Assembly (NCBI GenBank): GCA_035294325.1
Contig: DATGLE010000259.1
Location: forward strand, 1 to 9,437
Direction of reading: 5' to 3'
DNA length: 9,437 nt
From: DATGLE01 sp035294325
GTDB taxonomy: Bacteria > Chloroflexota > Ktedonobacteria > Ktedonobacterales > Ktedonobacteraceae
This document shows positions 1 through 5,898 of this stretch, one piece after another. The position numbers were made by a program, and so were the translations under genes. Below the pieces are notes generated by a model. It did not search any database. It saw only the letters and a list, made by a program, of their open reading frames with translations, and was not told the origin of the DNA. The stretch's first letter is position 1; each line of letters starts with the position of its first letter.

Positions 1-2607
1 GCGCCCGTCCCGAAGGCCCGCGCTTTTGAACTGCCCGGCGACCAGGTGCAGTACGCGCCTGACCGGCCCGCCGATGTGAAGCATGTGAAACTGGTGATTG
101 CGCTCGATTTCGAGCAGGAGACGGTGAGCGGTACGGCGTACACGACCTTCTCCGCGCTTTACGATGAGGTCAACAGTATTACCTTCGATGCCGTGGATCT
201 GCACGTCGAAGAGGTGACGCTGGCTGGCGGCGGGAAACTGGCGTACAGCGAAGGCGGCAACAGGCTGCATGTGACGCTGGATCGCGCCTATCACTATGGC
301 GAGGAGTTCACTATCGCGGTCACGTATCATGCGAAGCCGCGCACTGGCCTGCACTTCATCAAGCCGGCCGCGGAAGATCCGGCGCGCCCGGTGCAGGCGT
401 GGACCTTCGGACAGCCGCGCTATCACAGCCACTGGTTCCCCTGCCATGACGCGCCCAATGATCGCGCGACGACGGAAATCATCGTAACCGTGCCCGCCGA
501 GTTTCTGACCGTCTCCAACGGCAAGCTGCTCGATGTGGCTGACAATGGCAACGGCACGAAGACGCACCACTGGCGCCACGATATTCCCCACGCGGCCTAC
601 CTGGTCTCGCTCGTCGTTGGCGATTTCGCTGTCATCGAGGACCATTACAACGGCAAACCCGTCAACTACTATGTGCGCAAGGACCGCAAGGACGACGCCC
701 ACCTGTATATGGGCAAAACGCCGCAGATGATGCGCTTCTTTTCGGAGTACACGGGCGTCGAGTACCCATACGATAAGTACGATCAAACCGTTGTCGAACT
801 CTATACGGGCGCGATGGAGCATACCACGGCGACGACACACAGCTTTAGCCTGCTGATGGATCAACGCGCCGCTCTCGATATGGATATGGTTCCCGTCGTG
901 GCTCACGAACTGGCGCACCAGTGGTTCGGCGATCTTGTGACCTGCCGCGACTGGCCTAATGGCTGGCTGAACGAAGGCTTCGCCACCTATTTCGAGGAAC
1001 TGTGGGGCGAGCATGATCTGGGCAATGACTATTTCAAATATTCGATGCTCCAGCTCAAAGAGGGCTATCTGCAAGAAGATGCGCACTATCGCCGCCCGGT
1101 TGTCTACCACGTCTACTACAATCAGGGCATGGAGCTGTTCGATGGACATCTCTACAACAAGGGCGGCTGGGTGCTGCACATGCTGCGCCACCAGCTCGGC
1201 GAGGCAGCCTTCCGGCGCGGCATCAGGACGTATCTTGAACGCTATCGCACCAGAGAGGTCATCACGGCGGACCTGGAGCGCACGCTGGAAGAGGTGACGG
1301 GGCGCAGCCTGGCGCGTTTCTTCCAGCAGTGGATCTACAGCGGCGGCTATCCCGCCTTCGAAGTGAGCTACTCGTGGGATAGCGAGCATAGCATGGCGAA
1401 GCTGAAGATCAAGCAGACGCAGAAGGTCGACGATCTGACGCCCTGCTTTGTGACGCCCGTTGATCTCGCCTTTACCGTGCCGACCTCCGATGAGGCCGCG
1501 AAGGATGAGCATACCAGCGAGACGCGCACGATCCCGATACGGATAATGGTGGGCGAGGATGGGCAGGTCGAGCAGAGCTTCTATATGCCGCTGGCGCGCG
1601 AGCCGATCATGGTGCGCTTCGATCCCGATGGCTGGCTGCTCAAGACGCTCAAGTTCGAGCGCCCGGCGAAGATGCTGCGCTACCAGCTCGCGCACGATCC
1701 CGATGTGCTGGGACGCGTCGAGGCCGCCGAAGCGCTGGCCGATAAGGACGAGGATGAGAGCCTGGAGGCGCTGGTGACGGCGCTCAATAACGATGCCTTC
1801 TGGGGCGTGCGCGTGGCAGCGGCCTCGGCGCTAGGCAAGAAGGGTAACGAGAAGGCGCTGGCCGCGCTCATACGGGCGCTGGAGGAACTCGATCCGAAGG
1901 AATATTCGCGAGTGCGTGTGGCGGTTGCCGGGGCGCTGGGCCGCTTCCAGGCGCCGCAGCAGGCGGACCTGGCGCAGCGTGCGGCGCAGAGCCTGCGCGC
2001 GCTGCTGGAACAGGGCGATATCAGCTATCGCGTGGAGGCGGCTGCGGCGGAGTCCCTGGGCAAGACGCGCACCTCGGGCAGTGTCGATGCTCTGGCGAAG
2101 CTGATCGAGCGTCCGAGCTGGATGAATGTGGTGCAGCGCGGCATCTTCAACGGGCTGGCGGCAACGGGCGAGGATCGCGTGGTTGACATCATTGCCGGCT
2201 ACCTCAACGATGCCAGCAACTATCCGACGCTGCGCCGCGCCGCCGCCGGAGGATTCGTGGGCGTCGGGCGCAATCGCCATCTCTATAGCGAAGAGGCCCG
2301 CCAGCGAGCCGTTACGTCCTTGCTCAGTGCCGTCGAGCACGACACCTGGACGCCGGTGCGATCCGTATCAGCCATGGCGCTGATGGCGCTGGGCGAGAAG
2401 CGAGCCATCGACGTTTTAGAGCGCGTGGCGAGCCAGGAACTGGATTCGGGCGCGCAGCGGCAGATGCGCGCCGCCGCCCACGTTCTGCGCAGCGGCGACA
2501 AGAGCGAGGAACAGCTCAGGCAGTTGCGCCAGGATCTCGACGAGATCCGCGAAGAGAATCGCAAGCTCAAAGAGCACCTCGGCTCGCTTGAGGCGCGCGT
2601 TAAATGA
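1..2607 (+). CDS. M1-family zinc aminopeptidase with C-terminal HEAT repeats (5' end outside window)
   Basis: A metallopeptidase expected to remove N-terminal amino acids from peptides. The frame is open to the left edge (codons before the GTG at 46 read AFELPGDQ), so the real start probably lies upstream and GTG 46 is only the first in-window start. Numbering from that GTG: an N-terminal beta domain (about 1-190), then the gluzincin catalytic domain with zinc motif HELAH (H287, E288, H291), third zinc ligand E310 in NEGFATYFEE (HExxH-18-E spacing) and likely catalytic Tyr Y370 in LYNKGG. The exopeptidase motif reads GAMEH (255-259) where the family consensus is GxMEN. A beta-sandwich follows (about 433-542). 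Residues 543-810 are helical HEAT-type repeats (VEAAEAL, VRVAAASALG, YRVEAAAAESLG), in place of the helical C-terminal domain of classical M1 enzymes. Residues 819-853 look like a charged coiled coil. No signal peptide can be judged because the N-terminus is missing. Family assignment is firm; substrate is unknown. Confidence 0.95.
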   Translation, partial: APVPKARAFELPGDQVQYAPDRPADVKHVKLVIALDFEQETVSGTAYTTFSALYDEVNSITFDAVDLHVEEVTLAGGGKLAYSEGGNRLHVTLDRAYHYGEEFTIAVTYHAKPRTGLHFIKPAAEDPARPVQAWTFGQPRYHSHWFPCHDAPNDRATTEIIVTVPAEFLTVSNGKLLDVADNGNGTKTHHWRHDIPHAAYLVSLVVGDFAVIEDHYNGKPVNYYVRKDRKDDAHLYMGKTPQMMRFFSEYTGVEYPYDKYDQTVVELYTGAMEHTTATTHSFSLLMDQRAALDMDMVPVVAHELAHQWFGDLVTCRDWPNGWLNEGFATYFEELWGEHDLGNDYFKYSMLQLKEGYLQEDAHYRRPVVYHVYYNQGMELFDGHLYNKGGWVLHMLRHQLGEAAFRRGIRTYLERYRTREVITADLERTLEEVTGRSLARFFQQWIYSGGYPAFEVSYSWDSEHSMAKLKIKQTQKVDDLTPCFVTPVDLAFTVPTSDEAAKDEHTSETRTIPIRIMVGEDGQVEQSFYMPLAREPIMVRFDPDGWLLKTLKFERPAKMLRYQLAHDPDVLGRVEAAEALADKDEDESLEALVTALNNDAFWGVRVAAASALGKKGNEKALAALIRALEELDPKEYSRVRVAVAGALGRFQAPQQADLAQRAAQSLRALLEQGDISYRVEAAAAESLGKTRTSGSVDALAKLIERPSWMNVVQRGIFNGLAATGEDRVVDIIAGYLNDASNYPTLRRAAAGGFVGVGRNRHLYSEEARQRAVTSLLSAVEHDTWTPVRSVSAMALMALGEKRAIDVLERVASQELDSGAQRQMRAAAHVLRSGDKSEEQLRQLRQDLDEIREENRKLKEHLGSLEARVK

Positions 2608-2678
2608 TGTCATCCTGAGCGGCGGCAAAGGATCTGCCTGTGGGGATAGCAGATCCTTTGCCGCCGCTCAGGATGACA
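2608..2678. repeat. Perfect 30-bp hairpin abutting the peptidase stop codon; probable terminator/dispersed repeat
   Basis: Arms 2608-2637 and 2649-2678 are exact reverse complements, with an 11-base loop. The left arm begins with the base after the TGA. The arm contains TCATCCTGAGC and AAGGATCT, a word I recognise as recurring in intergenic hairpins of many bacterial genomes. There is no T-tract after the stem, so it is not a textbook intrinsic terminator, but the position suggests transcript ending or 3'-end protection. Confidence 0.85.
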
Positions 2679-2719
2679 GGGCCGCGCATTCAACATCCCC
2701 GGCTTATTTATTCCCAATC

Positions 2720-2749
2720 TTGACATCCCCGGCGAAACCATGATATAAC
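2720..2749 (+). promoter_or_regulatory. Sigma-70-type promoter of the LacI-family gene
   Basis: The -35 box TTGACA (2720-2725) is a perfect match. The -10 is TATAAC (2744-2749), 18 bases downstream, and is preceded by TG at 2741-2742, giving an extended -10. Transcription should start near 2756, inside the palindrome at 2749-2770, leaving a leader of about 57 bases before the ATG at 2813. Confidence 0.8.
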
Positions 2750-2770
2750 TACGTCATACGTATGACGTAG
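2749..2770. promoter_or_regulatory. 22-bp perfect palindrome, probable LacI-family operator
   Basis: The 22 bases are an exact palindrome centred on the CG between 2759 and 2760; the core reads CATACGTATG. A symmetric site with a central CG is the hallmark of LacI/GalR operators, where the hinge helices open the minor groove at that step. It overlaps the end of the -10 box and the predicted start site and lies 42 bases upstream of the regulator's ATG. Autorepression by the adjacent gene product is an inference from position and symmetry. Confidence 0.75.
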
Positions 2771-2812
2771 GAAACTGAGCAGCCGGGATACCGGGGGAAA
2801 TTTAAGGAGCTT

Positions 2813-3838
2813 ATGGCGGACGAGACACCTTTTTCCGCGCCGACGAGCGTTGATGTGGCTCGCCGGGCGGGAGTTTCGCAATCAGCCGTTTCGCTTGTTT
2901 TCGGCGGCAAGGCAGCGGGCCGTGTAGGCAAGCGGACGCAGGAGGCCATTCTGCAAGCGGCGCGCGAACTGGGATATCGCCCGAACCGGGCCGCGCGCGC
3001 ACTGCGCTCAGGTCGCTCGCGTCTCGTAGCCCTGGCGATCCCCGATGTCAGTAATCCGTACTTTGCCGCTGTGCTCCAGGGAGCCGAGCGAGCGGCGCGC
3101 GCGCATGGCTACGCCGTGGTGCTGGCCCAGGTGCGCGACGAGCAGGACTGGCAGCATATGATCCTGGATGCGCTCTCGACTCGTGCCGTGGATGGCTTTC
3201 TACTCTGCGAGGTAGAGCCGCTGGCGACGAGCAAACATGCGGCCCTGCGGGGAAAGGCGGTAATAGTCAACGCGGGAAGTGCCATATTGCCCTCCCTGCA
3301 ACTGGATGTCGTTTCAGGGATGGACGCTGCGATGACGCACCTGCTGCGACTGGGGCATTCAAAGATCGCTCACCTGGCGGCCAGCGTGGATGCCGAGACG
3401 TTTCGCCTGCGCCATCAAGCCTATCTGAATGCGCTGCGACAGGCCGGGCATCCGATCATCGAGGCTTACCAGGCGTGGGCGCCGTTTGCCATTCCCGAGG
3501 CGTACCGGGCGGCGCGCCAGGTATTGCAATGCTCTGACCCGCCTTCGGCCATCGTCTGCGATAGCGATGTGCTTGCCGTCGGCGTCTACAAGGCGGCGAA
3601 AGAGTTGCAGCGGGCTATTCCGCGCGATCTCTCAGTCGTCAGCTTCGATGATAGTGTCATCGCGCGCATCCTCGACCCGGAATTGACGACGGTTGCCATT
3701 CCGGCCAGCACCGTTGGAGAGCAAGCGTTTCTGTTGTTGTTGAGCACACTGGAAGAGGGCCGGGCTGTCGCGCGGATCTCTATCCCGCTCGAACTGGTGA
3801 TTCGCGCGTCCACACAAAACAATTTAGAATGTGTCTGA
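2813..3838 (+). CDS. LacI/GalR-family transcriptional regulator
   Basis: A 341-residue DNA-binding repressor, usual length for the family. An N-terminal helix-turn-helix spans about 12-32 (VDVARRAGVSQSAVSLVFGG), with recognition-helix positions Q23 and S24 aligned to the specificity residues of LacI. A hinge helix follows at 57-66 (PNRAARALRS) with the minor-groove-inserting leucine at L64. Residues about 69-335 form the periplasmic-binding-protein-like effector and dimerisation domain (LVALAIPDVSNPYFAAVLQG near the start; SVVSFDDSVIA and LTTVAIPA near the end). The start is ATG 2813 behind AAGGAG (2804-2809), a short 3-base spacing. It has its own promoter with an overlapping palindrome, so it probably regulates itself. 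No transporter or sugar-enzyme gene is adjacent, so effector and wider targets cannot be deduced; it could be a global or distant regulator. Confidence 0.95.
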   Translation: MADETPFSAPTSVDVARRAGVSQSAVSLVFGGKAAGRVGKRTQEAILQAARELGYRPNRAARALRSGRSRLVALAIPDVSNPYFAAVLQGAERAARAHGYAVVLAQVRDEQDWQHMILDALSTRAVDGFLLCEVEPLATSKHAALRGKAVIVNAGSAILPSLQLDVVSGMDAAMTHLLRLGHSKIAHLAASVDAETFRLRHQAYLNALRQAGHPIIEAYQAWAPFAIPEAYRAARQVLQCSDPPSAIVCDSDVLAVGVYKAAKELQRAIPRDLSVVSFDDSVIARILDPELTTVAIPASTVGEQAFLLLLSTLEEGRAVARISIPLELVIRASTQNNLECV

Positions 3839-3876
3839 TGCCTGCACCATTGCCGGCTCACGCCTGTGGCGCTCGC

Positions 3877-3943
3877 GGGATCTGAGGGATGGTGTGGGCC
3901 AATGCGCGCAGTGCGCATTGGCCCACACCATCCCTCAGATCCC
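3877..3943. repeat. 31-bp perfect hairpin of element copy 1
   Basis: Arms 3877-3907 and 3913-3943 are exact reverse complements around a 5-base loop (GCAGT). The tip AATGCGC/GCGCATT is shared with the hairpins at 4281-4331 and 5125-5183; the rest of the stem is different. Confidence 0.9.
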
Positions 3944-3944
3944 T

Positions 3945-3965
3945 GGGGGCGGCGGAGCCGCCCCC
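3945..3965. repeat. Short GC-only stem-loop next to the long hairpin
   Basis: Arms 3945-3953 and 3957-3965 (GGGGGCGGC/GCCGCCCCC) pair perfectly around a 3-base loop. Equivalent small GC stem-loops sit just before the long hairpin in the copies at 4260-4272 and 5103-5119. Confidence 0.85.
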
Positions 3966-4002
3966 ACGCCCGGCGAGAGTACTGAGCCTCGGACACTTTC
4001 TG

Positions 4003-4248
4003 AGAGCCAGTGCGCGGCAGCGCCGCCCCGGGGAAATTTGTATAGAGGGAAAATGGGCGGCGGGCATCTATACACAAAACCAACTAGAGCCAGTGCGCGG
4101 CAGCGCCGCCCCGGGGATTTGTTTTGCGGGAAAATGGGCGGCGGGCATCTGTACACAAAACTAACTAGAGCCAGTGCGCGGCAGCGCCGTCCCGGGGAAA
4201 AAGTTTTGCGGGAAAATGGGCGGCAGGCATCTATACACAAAACTAACT
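4003..4248 (+). repeat. Three tandem 81-83-bp repeats leading into a fourth, hairpin-bearing unit
   Basis: Units run 4003-4085 (83 bp), 4086-4166 (81 bp) and 4167-4248 (82 bp); a fourth begins at 4249. Each starts AGAGCCAGTGCGCGGCAGCG, followed by a GCCGC.CCCGGGGA box, a variable A/T/G stretch, GGGAAAATGGGCGGC, and CTATACACAAAACTAACT or a close variant. In each unit the variable stretch can pair with the end of the unit: GTATAGA with TCTATAC in unit 1, and AGTTTTG with CAAAACT in unit 3. Lengths are not all multiples of three and no ribosome binding site precedes the overlapping open frames, so this is non-coding. Confidence 0.85.
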
Positions 4249-4360
4249 AGAGCCAGTGCGCGGCAGCGCCGCCCCGGGGAAATTTGTATAGAGGGAAAAT
4301 GCGCGCAGCGCATTTTCCCTCTATACAAATTAAAGAAAGCGAGCGCCGCAGGCGCGAGCA
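4249..4360 (+). repeat. Palindromic element copy 2, leader of the HAD gene
   Basis: This is the fourth unit of the tandem array: the same AGAGCCAGTG start and small GC stem-loop (GCGGC 4260-4264, GCCGC 4268-4272), then a perfect 24-bp hairpin (arms 4281-4304 and 4308-4331, loop GCA) with tip AAAATGCGC. It is followed by a small stem-loop GCGCC-GCA-GGCGC (4343-4355) flanked by direct repeats of GAGC. It ends about 20 bases before the HAD start codon and shares that gene's orientation. Confidence 0.7.
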
Positions 4361-4381
4361 CACAATCAGGAAGGTCTCGAT

Positions 4382-5056
4382 ATGCACTACCATCTCTTGA
4401 TCGACGCAGACGATACACTCTGGGAGAACAACATCTACTTTGAACAGGCTGTTCATGATTTTATCGCCTTCCTCAATCACTCCAGCCTCACAACAGAGGA
4501 GATACGGGCAGTGATCGATGAGGTAGAACGCCTCATGGGCTATGGCACGGCGAATTTCACAAGAAGCCTGATCGAAACGTATCGCCGCCTGGCAGAGAGG
4601 GAGATTCAGGATGAGGATATCCAGCAGATTCAGCAGTTCGGGGCGCAGGTACGTGCGCATCCCCTGCAACTGATCGATGGCGTTCAGGAAACACTTGAAT
4701 ATCTGCTGCCTCGACATACTCTCATCATGTTGACGAAGGGAGATTTTGAGGAACAGAAGCTCAAGATCGAGCAGTCGGGGATTGAGCAGTGTTTCAGAGA
4801 TGTGGTCATCGTTCAAGAGAAGGATGTTGCAACCTATTATAGCATCATCGAGGAACTTCACATTAATCCGCGAGACACATGGATGATTGGCAATTCTCCC
4901 CGCTCTGACATCAATCCGGCTCTGGCGGCGGGACTTAACGCCGTCTATATTCCTCATCCCTATACATGGCGTTTAGAGCATGAGGAGGTTATAAAGGCCG
5001 GGAAAGGACAATTGCTGACGTTATCTTCCTTTAGAGAACTGTGTGCGCATTTTTAG
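4382..5056 (+). CDS. HAD-superfamily hydrolase (probable phosphatase)
   Basis: A 224-residue cytosolic hydrolase of the haloacid dehalogenase superfamily, which typically removes phosphate through an aspartyl-phosphate intermediate. All four motifs are visible: motif I DADDT with nucleophile D8 and acid/base D10; motif II T118 in LTKGD; motif III K147 in QEKD; motif IV GNSPRSD (170-176) with D176 as a magnesium ligand. Residues about 15-95 form a helical C1-type cap. ATG 4382 has AGGAAGG at 4368-4374 with a 7-base gap. The gene is visibly less GC-rich than the peptidase and dnaB genes and is bounded by repeat elements on both sides, which could mean acquisition by transfer. The substrate cannot be told from sequence; phosphoglycolate-phosphatase-like or nucleotidase-like (YjjG-type) activities are possible. 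Confidence 0.9.
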   Translation: MHYHLLIDADDTLWENNIYFEQAVHDFIAFLNHSSLTTEEIRAVIDEVERLMGYGTANFTRSLIETYRRLAEREIQDEDIQQIQQFGAQVRAHPLQLIDGVQETLEYLLPRHTLIMLTKGDFEEQKLKIEQSGIEQCFRDVVIVQEKDVATYYSIIEELHINPRDTWMIGNSPRSDINPALAAGLNAVYIPHPYTWRLEHEEVIKAGKGQLLTLSSFRELCAHF

Positions 5057-5225
5057 AGAGTGTCCGATGCGTAGCGTCTTCGCCCTCTCTACTCAGATGG
5101 TCGCGCGGCTGCACCGCGCCGGGAATACATGATGTTGTGTGGCAAAATGCGCACAGCGCATTTTGCCACACAACATCATGTATAAGACGAGCATCGCAGG
5201 TGCGAGCAAGCACGGGTGCCGGGAA
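5057..5225 (+). repeat. Palindromic element copy 3, leader of the MazG-like gene
   Basis: In order: left module GAGAGTGTCCGATGCG (from about 5057), AGCGTCTTCGCCCTCTC (5073-5089, an exact 17-base match to the copy at 7234-7250 on the other strand), a small GC stem-loop (GCGCGG 5103-5108 with CCGCGC 5114-5119), the long hairpin 5125-5183, then a small stem-loop GCATC-GCA-GGTGC (5191-5203) flanked by GAGC repeats and AGGTGCGAGCAAGC (5198-5211). It fills the gap between the HAD stop and the MazG-like leader, in the same orientation as both genes. Confidence 0.7.
5125..5183. repeat. 28-bp perfect hairpin of element copy 3
   Basis: Arms 5125-5152 and 5156-5183 are exact reverse complements around a 3-base loop (ACA). 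The tip AAAATGCGC/GCGCATTTT is shared with the 4281-4331 hairpin; the lower stem is unrelated. Confidence 0.92.
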
Positions 5226-5264
5226 GCAAATACTAAATACATGAAAGAAAAGAGGAGTATATAT

Positions 5265-5585
5265 ATGGCCGAACTAACCGCACATCCCACCTTACCGGAG
5301 TTGCAACGCTACATGGACCAGATCTGCAAAGAGCGAGGCTGGACGAAGGATAACTATGCTGAGAAGTTCCTGCTCTTTACCGAAGAAGTCGGAGAGCTGG
5401 CGAAGGCGATCCGTAAAAGGCAGGGGTTGTACTATGAAAGGGCCAGGCCGAAAAATGTGGAGCTTGAAGAGGAGTTTGCCGACGTGTTGAGTTACCTGCT
5501 GGACCTGGCGAACTGTTTCCAGGTTGACCTGGAAACGGCGTTCCGCGAGAAAGAACGGGTCAATGCGGCGAGAACGTGGGAGTGA
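5265..5585 (+). CDS. Small MazG-like nucleotide pyrophosphohydrolase
   Basis: A 106-residue all-alpha NTP pyrophosphohydrolase-type protein. Members of this superfamily hydrolyse nucleoside triphosphates to monophosphate and pyrophosphate, often clearing non-canonical or damaged nucleotides. The magnesium-binding signature is present: EEVGE (E40, E41, E44) and EFAD (E70, D73), in the EExxE...ExxD arrangement, plus a KExxxNAARTW tail (96-105) common in single-domain MazG-like proteins. I chose ATG 5265 because AGAGGAG (5251-5257) sits 7 bases upstream. The in-frame ATG at 5241 lacks such a site, and the one at 5139 lies inside the long hairpin. It is a single-domain form, less than half the length of two-domain MazG, so the exact substrate is open. 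It is preceded by a palindromic leader element and converges with the oxidoreductase gene. Confidence 0.88.
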   Translation: MAELTAHPTLPELQRYMDQICKERGWTKDNYAEKFLLFTEEVGELAKAIRKRQGLYYERARPKNVELEEEFADVLSYLLDLANCFQVDLETAFREKERVNAARTWE

Positions 5586-5610
5586 AGCATAGTCAATTCG
5601 ACGGGATCTT

Positions 5611-5727
5611 CCGTAGGGGCGCTGCGAGCGGCAGCGAGCAAGCCCGCCCTGCCGGCCAAAAACGAACGGGGGAAGTATGGTGAGGATGCAGCGGGCTGGC
5701 TCGCTGGCGCTCGCAGCGCCCCTACGG
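5611..5727. repeat. Large inverted repeat between convergent genes, probable bidirectional terminator
   Basis: Arms 5611-5647 and 5691-5727 pair at 35 of 37 positions; the shared outer part starts CCGTAGGGGCGCTGCGAGCG. The loop is 43 bases. The right arm occurs again at 5810-5846. It lies between the MazG-like stop (5585) and the oxidoreductase stop (5887), where a terminator for both strands is expected. Confidence 0.85.
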
Positions 5728-5898
5728 CATCCGCGCAAACCCGATAGGAGTTGTTACGTTTCATCGTTTAAGGGCGAGCAACGAACGGGGGAAGTATGGT
5801 GAGGATGCAGCGGGCTGGCTCGCTGGCGCTCGCAGCGCCCCTACGGCATCTGTGCAAACCCGATAGGAGTTGTTACGTTTTATCGTTTAAAGGCGGGC
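5661..5898. repeat. 119-bp tandem duplication reaching into the oxidoreductase 3' end
   Basis: Unit 1 (5661-5779) and unit 2 (5780-5898) differ at only 5 of 119 positions by my count. Unit 2 contains the stop codon (5887-5889) and the last three codons of the minus-strand oxidoreductase; unit 1 holds a degenerate copy of the same end. The duplication therefore involved the gene terminus plus its downstream region. Confidence 0.9.

Larger units (their letters stand above)
3845..4002 (-). repeat. Palindromic element copy 1 (minus-strand orientation) after the LacI-family gene
   Basis: Read on the minus strand this copy has: a GTGTCCGAGGC-type left module (near 3998-3988), a GC stem-loop (3965-3945), the long hairpin (3943-3877) and a right module (3876-3855) with a small stem-loop. 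The same order is seen in the element at 5057-5225. It lies directly behind the LacI-family stop codon and points back toward that gene, so unlike the other copies it is not a leader of a downstream gene; it may act as a terminator. Outer boundaries are approximate. Confidence 0.6.

Noticed and set aside
1831..2340. A 169-codon minus-strand frame opposite the peptidase HEAT region
   Set aside because: It is a shadow of the GC-rich coding sequence on the other strand, with no start signal or domain.
4003..4331. CRISPR-like array
   Set aside because: Units are about 82 bp with similarity over nearly their whole length; there are no unique spacers, no short uniform repeats and no cas genes.
3831..4443. 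Overlapping open frames on both strands across the tandem repeats (peptides with repeating CGKMGGGHLYTK-like units)
   Set aside because: They arise from the 81-83-bp repeats, change frame between units, have no ribosome binding sites and resemble no protein family.
5139..5264. N-terminal extension of the MazG-like gene from an ATG at 5139
   Set aside because: That ATG lies within the long hairpin and the extension is repeat-derived; a good ribosome binding site points to ATG 5265.
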